Positions 22,715-33,146 of a stretch of DNA of 64,000 nucleotides are shown piece by piece. Both the position numbers and the translations under genes were made by a program. Location of the stretch: NCBI GenBank assembly GCA_963576785.1, contig OY756144.1, forward strand, positions 1,736,001-1,800,000, given 5' to 3'. Origin of the DNA: Chlorophyllum brunneum. Lineage: Eukaryota > Basidiomycota > Agaricomycetes > Agaricales > Agaricaceae. Position 1 is the stretch's first letter. Each line of letters opens with the position of its first letter. The notes below the pieces were generated by a model. The model was not told where the DNA came from. It saw only the letters and a program-made list of their open reading frames with translations, and ran no database searches.

Positions 22715-24973
22715 TCATGTCTTTCGTTTGTTTAACCGGTTGATGATCATGCGGGTATAAGTCCCACTGATCTCCCCTCGCATATTCTGTGCCATGGTGA
22801 GTAGGAGGATGGCATTGCGTTGTCGACGCTGCTGTTCGTCATCATACTCAGCGCTTTCCTTCAGCAGCGCATCCCAGAATTTAAAAGCCAGGGAGGCATC
22901 CTGCGCTCGTATAGCCAAGGAAACCAAGTAGTTTCCGAGCTGCGTAGAGATTTGAGTTTCCGCTTCGGCGAATCGGCGAACGAGTTCCCAAGCGCTCTGA
23001 AGCTTGAGAACGCGAGCTTCCTGTGTGTCATCCTCCTCCGGTTGTACTATGGCTCGAACAAGAGCGCCAAATGCTTTCACGTCCGAGTGAATCCTTTCTG
23101 TTCTCATAACTCGTTGTATCATTTCCTCCACAACGTCCGCGCACTTCTGTGTAGATGCATGGTGCAGCACGGTCCCAAGGCTGACGGCATCTGGTCTCAC
23201 GCCATGTTCCTCCATCTTCTCAATCATCCTCCCTGCGGCCCTCGGCGCTTGTTCAGCTATCGCACTCAACGCCACGTTGATGTCATATAGATCAGGTAGT
23301 TCCAACCGTTTCAGAAGGACCTTGAAGATGTTGAATCCCTCCGTGTTTTTTCCGACAATGAAGCAGGCTCTGGCATACGAAGTCATAACCCGATGGTCTG
23401 CGTTCTCCCATGGTTCATGATGCTCCTTGTATTTCATGATGACATGGTGAACAAACGAGCGCAATTCTGATACTTTGCGTGATTCAATCGCAGCAGAGAT
23501 GTCGTCCTCCGGATTGCCTAGGTTGGACTCTTTACTTCGGGCTAGGTTGGTGAAGAGGCTAGTCATGCGCAGCATCAAGGAGGAATCCCCGTGAACAATG
23601 GGGCCATCCTTCCCAGCTGCATAAACCTCCCACAATGATCGAGCTGGATACGCAAGACCTTTTTCAGCAATAATAGTGATGAATCTTGCACGCTGATCCA
23701 CGGAGATTGGTATGCGACTTTTGACAACATCGGACGCCAAAGTCCGGATGAGATAGACTTTCTTGCTCCTTTGGGCCAAAAAGGACATGAGCCAAGTCAA
23801 CGCCCTGCCCTGAGGCGTAGGGTAAGTGTGTGTATCGAGGACTACGGCATCCCTGGTAAAGTCGTAAAGGTCTTCTGCCGCGCGGGGGGCATCAACTTCT
23901 ACTGTACACTCATAGAATTGGCGGATCACGCCATCGGGAACGGGTGCATGAGGATGCAGAAGACGAATGAGATTAAGACAGCGGTGGAGGCTATCGGGGG
24001 AGGGCGAAATTAGGAGAGTGTACAAACAATCAGTGGTGTGTTTGACCACGAACGAGTCAGGAGTGGGGGTAGACTGAAGCACGTGCGAAATTATGTCTTC
24101 GGCAACGTCGTTCCAGTTCCAATGGAGACTGGCTTTAGCGAGCGAGATGCTAATGATTTGTCCCATGGCCTGCGATGAGGAAGAATCGACCATAGCTTCG
24201 GATGGAATGTGACCTGAGTCGCTCAAGGCGTTGAAAATGGTGATCGCATTCTCCCTGTCGACAGAAAGAAAAGTATTAAGGAATTTGAAAGCGGATCGTA
24301 TGATACCGGGAGGAGTGTAAGAGACGGAATGAGAGTTGGCACGACGCAAGTTTCGAAGGTGGTAGAGAAGCTGAGGTTGAAGAAAGGTTAACAGTGGGTC
24401 AACATTTTCGGACCGGTTGGGGGACAGTAACCGCTGTACAAGATTTCCTATGGTGACCGCGGAAAGATGGACAGAGCTAGGTCGAATCGTGGATAGGACA
24501 GCCAACAGGGTTGGTATCGACAGAACGCGGAGGACGCAGTCCCGTACGAGCAGGTCCCAGGTTGAAGCCCTAATAGTTTTCTTGTCAGGATGTTGTAGAA
24601 TATCCTTTACGATAGCCTCAACGAGGGTGGGGTTGTTAGACCTTAATGCGTATTTGAGAGCTCGCCCATCCAATGGCTGAGTTCTAGTTAGTTGTCCAGG
24701 TGCGGCATTCGCGTTGTCCAACCGAATCTCCAGGTTGACTTTGTTTTCTGTCTTCCCCGCGTGAGCGCAAAGCCCTTGTGCTTGATCCGATAGCCTGTCC
24801 TCCGCAGGTCGCGTATTTGGGCTATTAGTGGAGGTCGATGGGCTGCCCAGACAACGAAGTCGTACGGACTCTTTTGCTCGAGTTCCATCCGAGTAATTGC
24901 TCCTTGGTATTGTGGCACAAATGTTGAATCTCTGGAGGTGGATTTGAGAGTGAAGGTAGCGACGAAGTAACAT
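22715..24973 (-). CDS. PPR-like mitochondrial protein, intronless
   Basis: A single open frame of 752 codons. The first ~30 residues (MLLRRYLHSQIHLQRFNICA) are basic, Ser/Arg/Leu-rich and free of acidic residues, as in a mitochondrial presequence. The rest is all-alpha. The C-terminal third contains degenerate pentatricopeptide repeats, for example GRMIEKMEEHGVRPDAVSLG and the following helix pair VVEEMIQRVMRTERIHSDVK. PPR proteins bind organellar RNA, so a role in mitochondrial RNA processing, stability or translation is likely. The specific target is unknown. It ends INRLNKRKT at 22715. Lack of introns in 2.26 kb stands out among intron-rich neighbours. ATG 24973 is the first in frame. Confidence 0.7.
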   Translation of the reverse strand: MLLRRYLHSQIHLQRFNICATIPRSNYSDGTRAKESVRLRCLGSPSTSTNSPNTRPAEDRLSDQAQGLCAHAGKTENKVNLEIRLDNANAAPGQLTRTQPLDGRALKYALRSNNPTLVEAIVKDILQHPDKKTIRASTWDLLVRDCVLRVLSIPTLLAVLSTIRPSSVHLSAVTIGNLVQRLLSPNRSENVDPLLTFLQPQLLYHLRNLRRANSHSVSYTPPGIIRSAFKFLNTFLSVDRENAITIFNALSDSGHIPSEAMVDSSSSQAMGQIISISLAKASLHWNWNDVAEDIISHVLQSTPTPDSFVVKHTTDCLYTLLISPSPDSLHRCLNLIRLLHPHAPVPDGVIRQFYECTVEVDAPRAAEDLYDFTRDAVVLDTHTYPTPQGRALTWLMSFLAQRSKKVYLIRTLASDVVKSRIPISVDQRARFITIIAEKGLAYPARSLWEVYAAGKDGPIVHGDSSLMLRMTSLFTNLARSKESNLGNPEDDISAAIESRKVSELRSFVHHVIMKYKEHHEPWENADHRVMTSYARACFIVGKNTEGFNIFKVLLKRLELPDLYDINVALSAIAEQAPRAAGRMIEKMEEHGVRPDAVSLGTVLHHASTQKCADVVEEMIQRVMRTERIHSDVKAFGALVRAIVQPEEDDTQEARVLKLQSAWELVRRFAEAETQISTQLGNYLVSLAIRAQDASLAFKFWDALLKESAEYDDEQQRRQRNAILLLTMAQNMRGEISGTYTRMIINRLNKRKT

Positions 24974-26086
24974 TCGTCAGCTGTACAGAAGGTAAGAAGA
25001 TATCAGCCCTGCAGCTCAATAGATGTACACACGGCATTGGGCAGAAGCAAGTATATCTCTGGGACAAGAACCCAGGATCCACGTCTCAGCCACCTGCTGA
25101 GTGTTGTCGAGTGGGTGAAATTTGGCTGTGAGTGAGGTAAGTAACTTGTTGCTCGTCGACTCGTGTCATAGACTCGGGAGCTTACTGGAAAAAAAAAGGG
25201 AACATCACGTGATGTAGTCTGACTTGCTCAATCTCCGCCAGAGTCATTGGTAATGAAATTGTTAGGCCCTAGGAGACCCAAGCAATGCCCGCTCTTGTGT
25301 TAAGTGGAGGGCTTAGGTATATGTATATGCGTGTGGCTCTGCTGGTCTTATATGAACCACTGCCACCTGTATCGATCCTCGAATCAAGTTGGAAGTGTGT
25401 TCGTGAGGAAATTCTATCGGGGAAATCGCGCCTGGCTATTTCTCGCATCATACCTCGGCTCCTGACCTTTCCCCAGCCACCTGCGTGTTGGGTTGAATGT
25501 ATGAATGGCTGGATGGTGATAAATATTAATCGGAGTATGTTTTCTATTCTTGTGTGGAGTGACATCTGGAGCTACTTCGTCGGTCCAGCATCGAGAGCTG
25601 GACATTGTGATTATGTTCCAACAACGTTCATCTCATATTAGGCTCCTGCTGCGAAATACAAAATAAATAAAAAAGAATAGCCAGACTCCAAATCCAAGGC
25701 ACTTGATGTTTTACAATAAAAAGGTGTGGCCATTTGGGGGGATCCGCGCATTGCTTTGGTGTTCGGCCGTCGCTAGGGCTGCAACTTTCTAAATTCAAGG
25801 AACGGTGCGATACTCAGAGGCTCCACCCCCGACGCCACGACCGATTGCGCCGCGCCCTTGGATTAGTATGTTTTGAGAGGACTGTATGGCAGATGAATTT
25901 GATTTTCAGTCCGAGACCTTTGCTTTGCGTAAGAACGGTCCTGGTTTGCATGCCAACATACAGGGCTCAGGGGCTATTCTATATCTGGAAATACACGTGG
26001 TCACGGCTGTAGTGTTGCATTTGGAAGGTGAACGGGACAGTTCGAGAGCGGTAACTCCAAACGACTGGACCAGGATCTCCTCGACC
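24974..26086. other. Divergent intergenic region, PPR-like / GRASP
   Basis: This 1.1-kb stretch lies between the divergent starts of the PPR-like gene (24973) and GRASP (26087). It contains a 14-bp perfect palindrome with a CACGTG core at 25202-25215 and another CACGTG at 25994-25999. An AT-rich run is at 25650-25670. A plus-strand frame is open from 25886 into the GRASP gene, but its upstream part lacks GRASP similarity. No separate gene is evident. Confidence 0.5.
25202..25215. promoter_or_regulatory. 14-bp palindrome with E-box core
   Basis: ACATCACGTGATGT is a perfect inverted repeat around TCACGTGA, the kind of site bound by bHLH factors such as Cbf1 in fungi. It lies 229 bp upstream of the PPR-like gene start and ~870 bp from GRASP. 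CACGTG hexamers are common across the window, but this extended symmetry is the best example. Function is inferred only. Confidence 0.35.
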
Positions 26087-27224
26087 ATGGGTGCTGGGCA
26101 ATCTACTTCTCAGGCGCATCCACCCCAACGTGGCCTCCACGTACTCCGAGTGACTCCGCAATCCCCAGCCTCTCACACCAACATCGAGCCCTTCTTTGAT
26201 TTTGTCGTCGGCTTTGAAGGCGACTCGTTCTCCTCCGATAACACCATCAACGCGTCTGAACTAGAAAAAATTGTTGAGTCCCACGAAGGTCGTGTCCTTA
26301 ATCTTCTTGTATGGAGCAGCAAGAGTCAACACACGCGAGGTAAATGGGCATTAAGGTGACCTTGCACTGTATTGACAACCGAACAAGTTGTGCCTATTCT
26401 CCCTTCGCGTACATGGTCTTCATCGCAAAATCATCCTCTTGCCAACGGAAATGATGCTCAGCCATCCCTACTGGGTCTTAGTATGAGGATATGCGAGCCC
26501 GAATCGGCTAGCGAAAATGTCTGGCATGTCCTAGACGTTATCGAGGGAAGTCCAGCAGAGAGCGCTGGTCTGGTGCCGATGGGCGACTGGATTTTGGGTA
26601 AGCGACAGGCCCATCGTGAGTATTTTGTACACTTACACATGAGTCAGGCTGGTCCGGGGGAGTGCTCAGTGCAGAGAACGATTTCTACGACGTCGTCGGA
26701 GCGGTATGTAAAGTGACCTCACTTTGACACCAGTTAACATCGCCAGTAAATTCCAGCATGTCGACAAACCCCTACGAGTTTATGTCTATTCATATGACTT
26801 TGAGTGCGTTTCCTCCTTGTAGGTTTGAATGATGGTGCTCACCCTCTTTAGCACCTTAAGGGAAGTTGTGTTGATTCCAAACCGCTCCTGGGGCGGCGAG
26901 GGTCTTCTTGGATGTGTTTTCGGGTAGGATACTTCTGCTATCCCTTAACTACCATAGTTTTCTCACTACCTCGTCAGATTCGGCCTCTTGCATCGGATAC
27001 CTCCTCAACCTATGGACAAGATCCCTGGTTCCATGCCTCCAGAACTTCAAGATTTTGAGGAACAAGAACTTTTCGTCCCCGCGGACGTAGAATCTCATCT
27101 CCCACAATCACACAGATGGCAAGCCGACCAGAATCCCGTGAACGGAGGTTATTACGAAGCCACGGAATTCTCTGGACATCCCCACCCACACGCCATAGCG
27201 TCTCAGGGATCCGACCTCATGTAA
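26087..27224 (+). CDS. GRASP55/65-family Golgi protein (Grh1-like)
   Basis: This is a peripheral Golgi/ER-exit-site protein with two PDZ-like GRASP repeats that tethers membranes and supports unconventional secretion. The ATG at 26087 (MGAGQSTSQ) exposes Gly2 for N-myristoylation, as in metazoan GRASPs. The first PDZ follows (LHVLRVTPQSPASHTNIEPF, FFDFVVGFEG). The second is recognised by LLGLSMRICEP, VLDVIEGSPAESAGL and MGDWILG, then YVYSYDF and VLIPNRSWGGEGLLGC, ending FGLLHRIPP. A short acidic, Pro-rich tail ends at 27224. Five or so introns are small; one is at about 26341-26383. The frame is open upstream to 25886, but that extension would bury the myristoyl glycine, so I prefer 26087. 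Confidence 0.9.
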
Positions 27225-28045
27225 CTCTGTCACGTTCTCGCTTGTTCCACTTCGCCATCAACGTCACAACTCCAAGTCTGTTAATGCTGATGCAGCATTG
27301 CTAATCGAGTACAAATTCGGGTCCTCCACGACACTGGCGGAAAAAAACTGGGGAAGGTGTCAGCATCACCAAACTTCTCGGTTCTCGGTTCTCTATTGAA
27401 TAATTGTGGTGCATCTGACCAGTTTCTCATGGTCAGACTTTTGATAGGCTCGTCCTCTTTAATGAATACCTTATCGACATGGCGAATCGTGTCGCCTAAA
27501 TATCGCATAAACACACCGTGGAATGTGTCGTTGTACGCGGTCCGGCAAGAAGAGACTGGACTTCGGCCCGCCGATATAGTGATGTTCTTTGAACAGAGTT
27601 TTAAATCCATGTCTATTGACGAAGGTTGACTGTGGGCTGAGCATGCTTTATTGTTGTTCACACACGAAGTCACGATACTCGAGTCCCACGGTTGGAGATG
27701 TGCTTCCGTCTGCTACCCCATCGTTCACAGATGTAAACTCGATGCGCCATTGGGATAGGCTGAACCCATTTTCCTGTCGCCAACACTTCTACTCAGCATC
27801 CCCACTAATACAGGCCATCCAGAACACGAATCGACTAAATTATAAACAGGCATCAGCGGGCCGCATTGCTAATTTTAGGATAGTCACCTGGGCAGAAATC
27901 TACGTGGTCATTTTGTTCATGGATACGCATCAATTACCCCAGAGGTGAGCTGGATATCCACGAAGAAAATCCGCCCTCTAAGCAGGCGAAGTTGCAGGAA
28001 CTTAAATATGAGGGTTGGCACCCAGATGTTCGCAACGCCCTGGCG
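27225..28045. other. Intergenic, GRASP terminator and PL4 promoter
   Basis: These 820 bp lie between GRASP and the lyase. A minus-strand frame at 27281-27673 (130 codons) and an opposing plus frame at 27357-27629 overlap; only one can be coding, if either. The lyase promoter must lie in the right half. No repeat or RNA gene is seen. Confidence 0.45.
27281..27673 (-). CDS. Doubtful hypothetical ORF
   Basis: This 130-codon minus-strand frame carries a natural-looking middle part (GVFMRYLGDTIRHVDKVFIK, then EDEPIKSLTMRNWSDAPQ) but no domain I recognise. It sits tail-to-tail with GRASP, and no upstream exons are obvious. It may be a small gene, a gene remnant or chance. The opposite strand is also open for 90 codons (27357-27629), which lowers confidence. 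Confidence 0.2.
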   Translation of the reverse strand: MTSCVNNNKACSAHSQPSSIDMDLKLCSKNITISAGRSPVSSCRTAYNDTFHGVFMRYLGDTIRHVDKVFIKEDEPIKSLTMRNWSDAPQLFNREPRTEKFGDADTFPSFFPPVSWRTRICTRLAMLHQH

Positions 28046-30571
28046 ATGAGCATGTTTCTCTATTTTGTAAATCTCTTGCTTTGCTTACCCGTCGCTTTCG
28101 CGGCTTTCGGAGTCACGACCTCCGGAAGTAACATGGTCGTTGATTCTGGTGCTGGATTGGTTACGACCAGTGAGTTGCTAGAGATAGTAATACATCTTGA
28201 TGTGCCAGATTGCTTACGTGTGGGTGGAACAGTCCACACAACAAATGGAGACATCACTTCTATTCTTTTCAATGGAAAGCAGCTGCAAGATTCTTCCAAA
28301 TTCTCGCAGCTCAGCTCGGGTCTTGGTAAGAATCCAAAGATGTATACATCTGCAGGGGGTAACCTGTTAACCAGGCTCGGCTACCGTGACTTCATCCGTG
28401 GCTAATAACATTGCGGTCGTAACAATTAGAACAAGTACTATCGTGAGTGCGAGAACTTCAATTAGCACCTGCACCAAAAATCGCTCGCTAATTGCGTAGA
28501 CGCACTATGTCATCGTGCGTTCGGGAATAAACACACTTTACATGGGTACCTTTGCCTCTCAGGAACCATCCGTCGGGGAGTTACGTTTTATCGCGCGTTT
28601 GTCAAAATCCGCCCTCCCAAACGGCATACCTCAGGCCGAAGTTAACGGTGGAAGTGCTATTGAGGGATCTGATGTCTTCTTGGTCAACGGTCAGACTCGC
28701 TCGAAGTTCTATTCTAGTGTCAGTGCATTTCTTGTGCACTCCGCCAAGCAGCAATCTCATTTGAAGCTCGTTCCGTAGGTCCGTTTCATAGAGGATCAAG
28801 TCCACGGGGTTACCGGTTCTGGAGTCGGCGCGTTCATGATCATTCCTGGAGTTGGCTACGAAACATCTTCTGGTGGCCCATTCTTCCGGGGTACTCTGAG
28901 CACTTTTCAATCAACCCGGATTCGACACTCATTTTCCCCTCAGACATCAACAACCAAGGTAGCGCCCAACAGGAGCTCTATTTCTACATGAACTCGAACC
29001 ATGAGCAGACCGAGACATATAGGACAGGCTTTTTCGGACCGTGAGTCCTCCTGATTTTGAGTCTTGCATGGGGGACCATAGAGAACGGGTTTCTGCTTCC
29101 AGTTACGCCATTGCTATCACGTCTGGTTCTGCTCCGTCGGGTAACTTAGATACAAGCTTCATGGATAACCTTGGCCTCCAAGGCTATGTCTCAGCTTCTG
29201 GCCGTGGTACTACTTCTGGAAGTTACTCCGGTACCTTGTCCGGACAGCCTGTCACCATCGGATTCAAGGTACATACTAATCTTGGTATCAATATTCAACT
29301 TTCTGAATCTTGGGATAGAACTCTGCAGCCCAGTACTGGGTTTCGGGTTCCGGGTATGGTCTTCGTCTCAGCAAACCATCCGTGAATTATTGATTCATCG
29401 ATTGTCCTTACAGCGGAAGATTCACCCGAAACATGATGAAGCCGGGGACCTACTCCGTCACTTTGTACCAAGGCGAGCTTGAAGCTGGTACAGGCAGCGT
29501 GACTGTCTCTGTGGGCAGAACCTCCTCGATCAACCTGTCGTCCAATCTCAGTCGCCCCAACACTATCTGGTCGATCGGTATGCACTTGAACGGATTGTCT
29601 CCGGAAAGAAAAACTTAATCGATGCCTCTAGGTACTGTCGACGGAACACCTGCTGGGTGAGTTCCGAATATCAGCTATCCCTGACGTTACGCGATTTACA
29701 TTCAAACAGATTTCTGAACGCGAACAACATTGAACATATGCACCCGTGGGTTCTCTCAATAGTGTTCTTCTACAGCATTTAACAAACATGTGCGCATCAC
29801 CCCAGGTCTGATACGAGGATGAGCAGCTGGGGACCGGTTACCTTCACCATTGGGTCCTCCTCCGTTTCTTCCTTCCCCATGGCCCAGTTCAAGGATGTAC
29901 GTCGAACAATCCAGTAGAGTTTCCCGAAGCTGATGGATGTCAGGTGAACAACCCAACCACAATTAGATGGACAGCCTCGTCTTCACAAACCGGTTTGCCA
30001 TGATACTCTGAAAGACGCCCTCGAGTTGAGGCTTACACTTGGTGTGCACAGGTGCACGCACCCTCCGAATTCGTACCACTGAGGCGTTTGCCGGGGGCAG
30101 GCCGCAAATCAAGGTTAACTCCTGGACGTCATCCAATCCTTCTCGTGCGTATTCCCCTCGGCCTTTGAAAGGTTGCTGATTACATACCCGCCTGCTTAGC
30201 CCCGCCCGCTGTTGACTCGCGAGGGTAAGTTATTCCGACGAGAAAAAGTTTCTGAGGCCATGTGTACTAATTGTTGATTAACAGCGTTACTCGAGGCACT
30301 TGGAGAGGCCTTAATCAAGTTTGTGAGTATTTCTGGAGCACCTTGGTCCAAATATGTGAACTATGCTGATGCTACGAACACCAACAAGACGATTTTAACA
30401 TCCCTTCCGGTAAACCCTTCCTCTAGGGTACACCCAGGCAGCCAACTAATTCTTCTCACAGGTACTCTCGTTGCGGGATCCAATACCATCACGATCAACG
30501 TCATTAGTGGCAGCTCTGGTGATGGTTTCCTCAGTCCCAACGTCGTCTACGATTCAGTCGAGTTGTTTTAA
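28046..30571 (+). CDS. Secreted rhamnogalacturonan lyase, PL4
   Basis: This enzyme cleaves the rhamnose-galacturonate backbone of pectin RG-I by beta-elimination and is secreted. The ATG at 28046 starts a signal peptide ([19 protein letters not shown]), followed by [17 protein letters not shown]. The catalytic N-terminal domain shows [36 protein letters not shown] and [11 protein letters not shown]. The middle fibronectin-like domain contains [20 protein letters not shown]. The C-terminal carbohydrate-binding-like domain holds [45 protein letters not shown] and ends at VYDSVELF. More than ten short introns break it up. Frames that look disrupted at 28180-28235 and 29993-30050 are restored by GT-AG introns (GTGAGT...ACAG and GTTTGCC...CACAG), so I judge it intact. 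Typical of plant-litter decay or plant-associated fungi. Confidence 0.9.
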
Positions 30572-30720
30572 GAGATATCTTCGGCCCCTGCGGATCACGA
30601 ATGATACTGGCTACGAAATCGTAAAGGTTATAGACCCCCTTTCTGTGCTCGAATGGAAGTGTGTGAATATCATACAGGGTAATGCTACGACCACACTCTA
30701 CGGAACTCCACTTAAACTCT

Positions 30721-33049
30721 TCAAGAAACCATCTGCTGTGGTGCTTCACTCCTGGCAGGCAAGGGAGACGTGGGAGTCGCGGCTTTGAACTCAAGATTCA
30801 TGGCGATTGCAGGCCAAACTTGAGAAGAATTAGTATGGAGTGTTTGAGCCTTAAGGTGTCAAACCGTACCCTCTTCAAAGCCAGGGTGCCTTCCAATTCT
30901 GATTTGTTGCCACACGTTCTTCATAGCGTCTGAGGCACGAATATCTTGCCAATGTTTAAGGAAAAATCCAATCTCGACCTTCAATAAGGTTGTGAAAAGA
31001 GAATACAAATGTGATGGTTTCAGAGTTAACCTTTCTGATTTCCTCGAACATGGAGGCAAAGGGTGAAAAAACCTCATAGGCGATGTTCTCCACAGTCAGA
31101 GATTTAAATATATGCTTTTCGAACATGAACAAGTAAAAAAAAAACGCAAGGAACGTTCTGGAACGTACCTGGGCAGCGCGGGCTTTCAGGTCTCTTAGGT
31201 CCAATCCTGCGAAATTTAGGCTAGATATATAGGTTACACTTGAGTTAGACTTACGATCAGCTTCACGGTAGATAGCTTTTGCGGAACAGGGAGCAGGACG
31301 CCCTGGATTGTGCTTCATCCATTCTCTAATCCACTCCTTCCTAGACGTGGCTGAGTCCGTATAGGTTCCTTTTTTTGAGCTCACAAGTGGAGAAGCTTCA
31401 GGGCCTGGCGATGACGGAATAGTTCCAGAAGGTGAAGGCATGATGAGGTGCGAGGATGCGAACGACGAAGAAAGGGGAGCGAAAACAATATTATCAGTGT
31501 ATAACTGCGAGTATTGGTTAGTACACACACCCGATACGTACGCACACCACTCACATAATATAGAATAGCGCGGTAAGTATTATATGCAACACCTTTGATA
31601 ATGACGGTCAGATGGGCCTTAGTAGTATGCTGCTGGCGAGATTGGTGTGCCGAGCCTCCACTGACAACACGGGTGAGCCCCGTGTCGGAGACAGAGATAG
31701 AACTGGACTGAGGGCCTGAAGTGGGGTGATCGGCATGATCTTCCTCCTCAATTATGCTTTCAGCGAGATGACAAGGTTCATTGCCTTGCGGGCCTAGTAT
31801 ATGTGCGAATTCGTTCTCGGATGTGTCCATCTGAGATGACATTTCATCATCATCGTGCTCGTCTCCCTCTGGGTAATCATCGTCTTCGTCGTCGGAGTCG
31901 ATGCACTCGTCGGAATAGATTCCGGCCTCACTCTGCGAGGCGGAGCTGGCAAGGGGTTGGCTGGTAGCCCGTGGCGTATGCAAAGGATTGAAATCCATTG
32001 TTCCTTCAGCGAAGTTGGCGCCAAGCACTGCGAAATAACGATGATCAATTTGGAATATTCGCGAATCAGTTGCACATACTGTCATGGAAGTGCTCGGCTC
32101 TCTGCAGCAATTTCCGAGATGCCCATATCCGCCTGGCCTTTTGGGGATCTTGATTGTGACGAAGGATCACAATTTCGACATCTGAATAGCGAGGATCGTC
32201 AAGAAGAGATCCCATTGTGTCAACAAGTACTTTGGGAACTGAGAGGCTGGGACCGGGGGGAAGAAGGGATGTAGGACTTGGAGAAGATGTGATAGTGCAG
32301 ACAATGACAAAGGCGTCTTGGTTTTTTGCACTCATCGATTGGTAGTACACGGAGTCCCGACGTGCAAACTGTGCCCTGGGTGACGGCAAATGAGGGTAGG
32401 GTCGATACGATGTAACAGTGTAAAATCATACCATCCCCAGTTCGCGGTCTGTCACAAGAGAGCAGATGGTTAGAGATGCTCCATTTATAAACGTTATACC
32501 CCGCTACCTTGTAGGAAAACGTGTGATTAGAGGCTTCCTTGAGGTTATGGAGAATGTTCTTCTCAACACTAGGGCCACGATGGAGAACAGCGACATGGCG
32601 GGAGAAGGGTACGTACTTGCGAAGCTCAAAGCAGAATTTGTAGACGCCATCTCGGATCCATTTCCCTGAGTCCCTAAGAGCAGCTTCTCGCTCCGCTGCG
32701 GTGGGCTGGGTTGTAGTTAGGCCATATCCGAAAGTGAAATCATTTTATGTCGTACCTCACATGCTAGGAATAAGCTGATGTATCCTCCACTTTCTGCTCC
32801 TCCAGCAGCCTCCTTCGGCGTACCTGCGTTTGCGTAGAATAGAATCTAGCGGTTCAAGCCCAATCAGCTGGCAGTGTTTGTAAACCATTGCCCACTTGCC
32901 TGCCAGCGTCCACCACCGAACTTGGGAGATTTCACAGCCTTCGACTTCGTGTCTCCCTTAGACGAGTCGAATAGGTGCTTCAGGTTGCGGATCGTCCATT
33001 CGAACGTAATAGAGCAGGATTCGTTACAGTCGCTCTCTTGTGGGTCCAT
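30721..33049 (-). CDS. MATH-BTB domain protein, probable CUL3 adaptor
   Basis: The N-terminal exon (ATG 33049) reads ITFEWTIRNLKHLFDSSKGD and continues to GGYISLFLACE and DGVYKFCFELRKY across introns, the pattern of fungal MATH (TRAF-like) domains. The next exons hold a BTB fold: DTMGSLLDDPRYSDVEIVIL, then WASRKLLQRAEHF, later IKGVAYNTYRAILYYLYTDN, separated by an acidic, Ser-rich insertion of ~130 residues (about 32000-31600). The C-terminus reads VEIGFFLKHWQDIRASDAMK and RIGRHPGFEE, then a last exon starting VWPAIAMNLEFK. I ended the gene at 30721 because a GTACGG donor and CAAG acceptor continue the frame; otherwise it stops at 30859. Such proteins usually bring substrates to CUL3 ubiquitin ligase; that is family knowledge, and no substrate is known here. 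Confidence 0.75.
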
Positions 33050-33138
33050 CCAAGTACAAATTGTTGGCGAACTGGCAGTATGGACAAGGTAGCCGACAAG
33101 CCGGGAAACCAGTCCCTGACACATTAAAAGGTACGTTA

Positions 33139-33146
33139 TGACGTCA
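33139..33146. promoter_or_regulatory. CRE-like TGACGTCA upstream of MATH-BTB gene
   Basis: A perfect TGACGTCA lies 90 bp upstream of the MATH-BTB ATG and overlaps the stop codon of the Prp24 gene. It is the second exact CRE octamer noted in the window, the other being upstream of PLD. It may be a bZIP site; the position fits a promoter, but the evidence is a single match. Confidence 0.3.

Noticed and set aside
22235..22735. 166-codon plus-strand ORF
   Set aside because: Arg/Pro/Ser-rich without a domain and overlapping the 3' end of the PPR-like gene; likely antisense noise.
28180..28240. Apparent break in the rhamnogalacturonan lyase after SGAGLVTT
   Set aside because: A GTGAGT...ACAG intron restores a normal lyase sequence ([12 protein letters not shown]), so the gene is not broken here.
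29993..30050. Apparent stops in the lyase C-terminal domain
   Set aside because: A GT-AG intron (GTTTGCC...TGCACAG) joins ASSSQTG to [12 protein letters not shown], an expected continuation.
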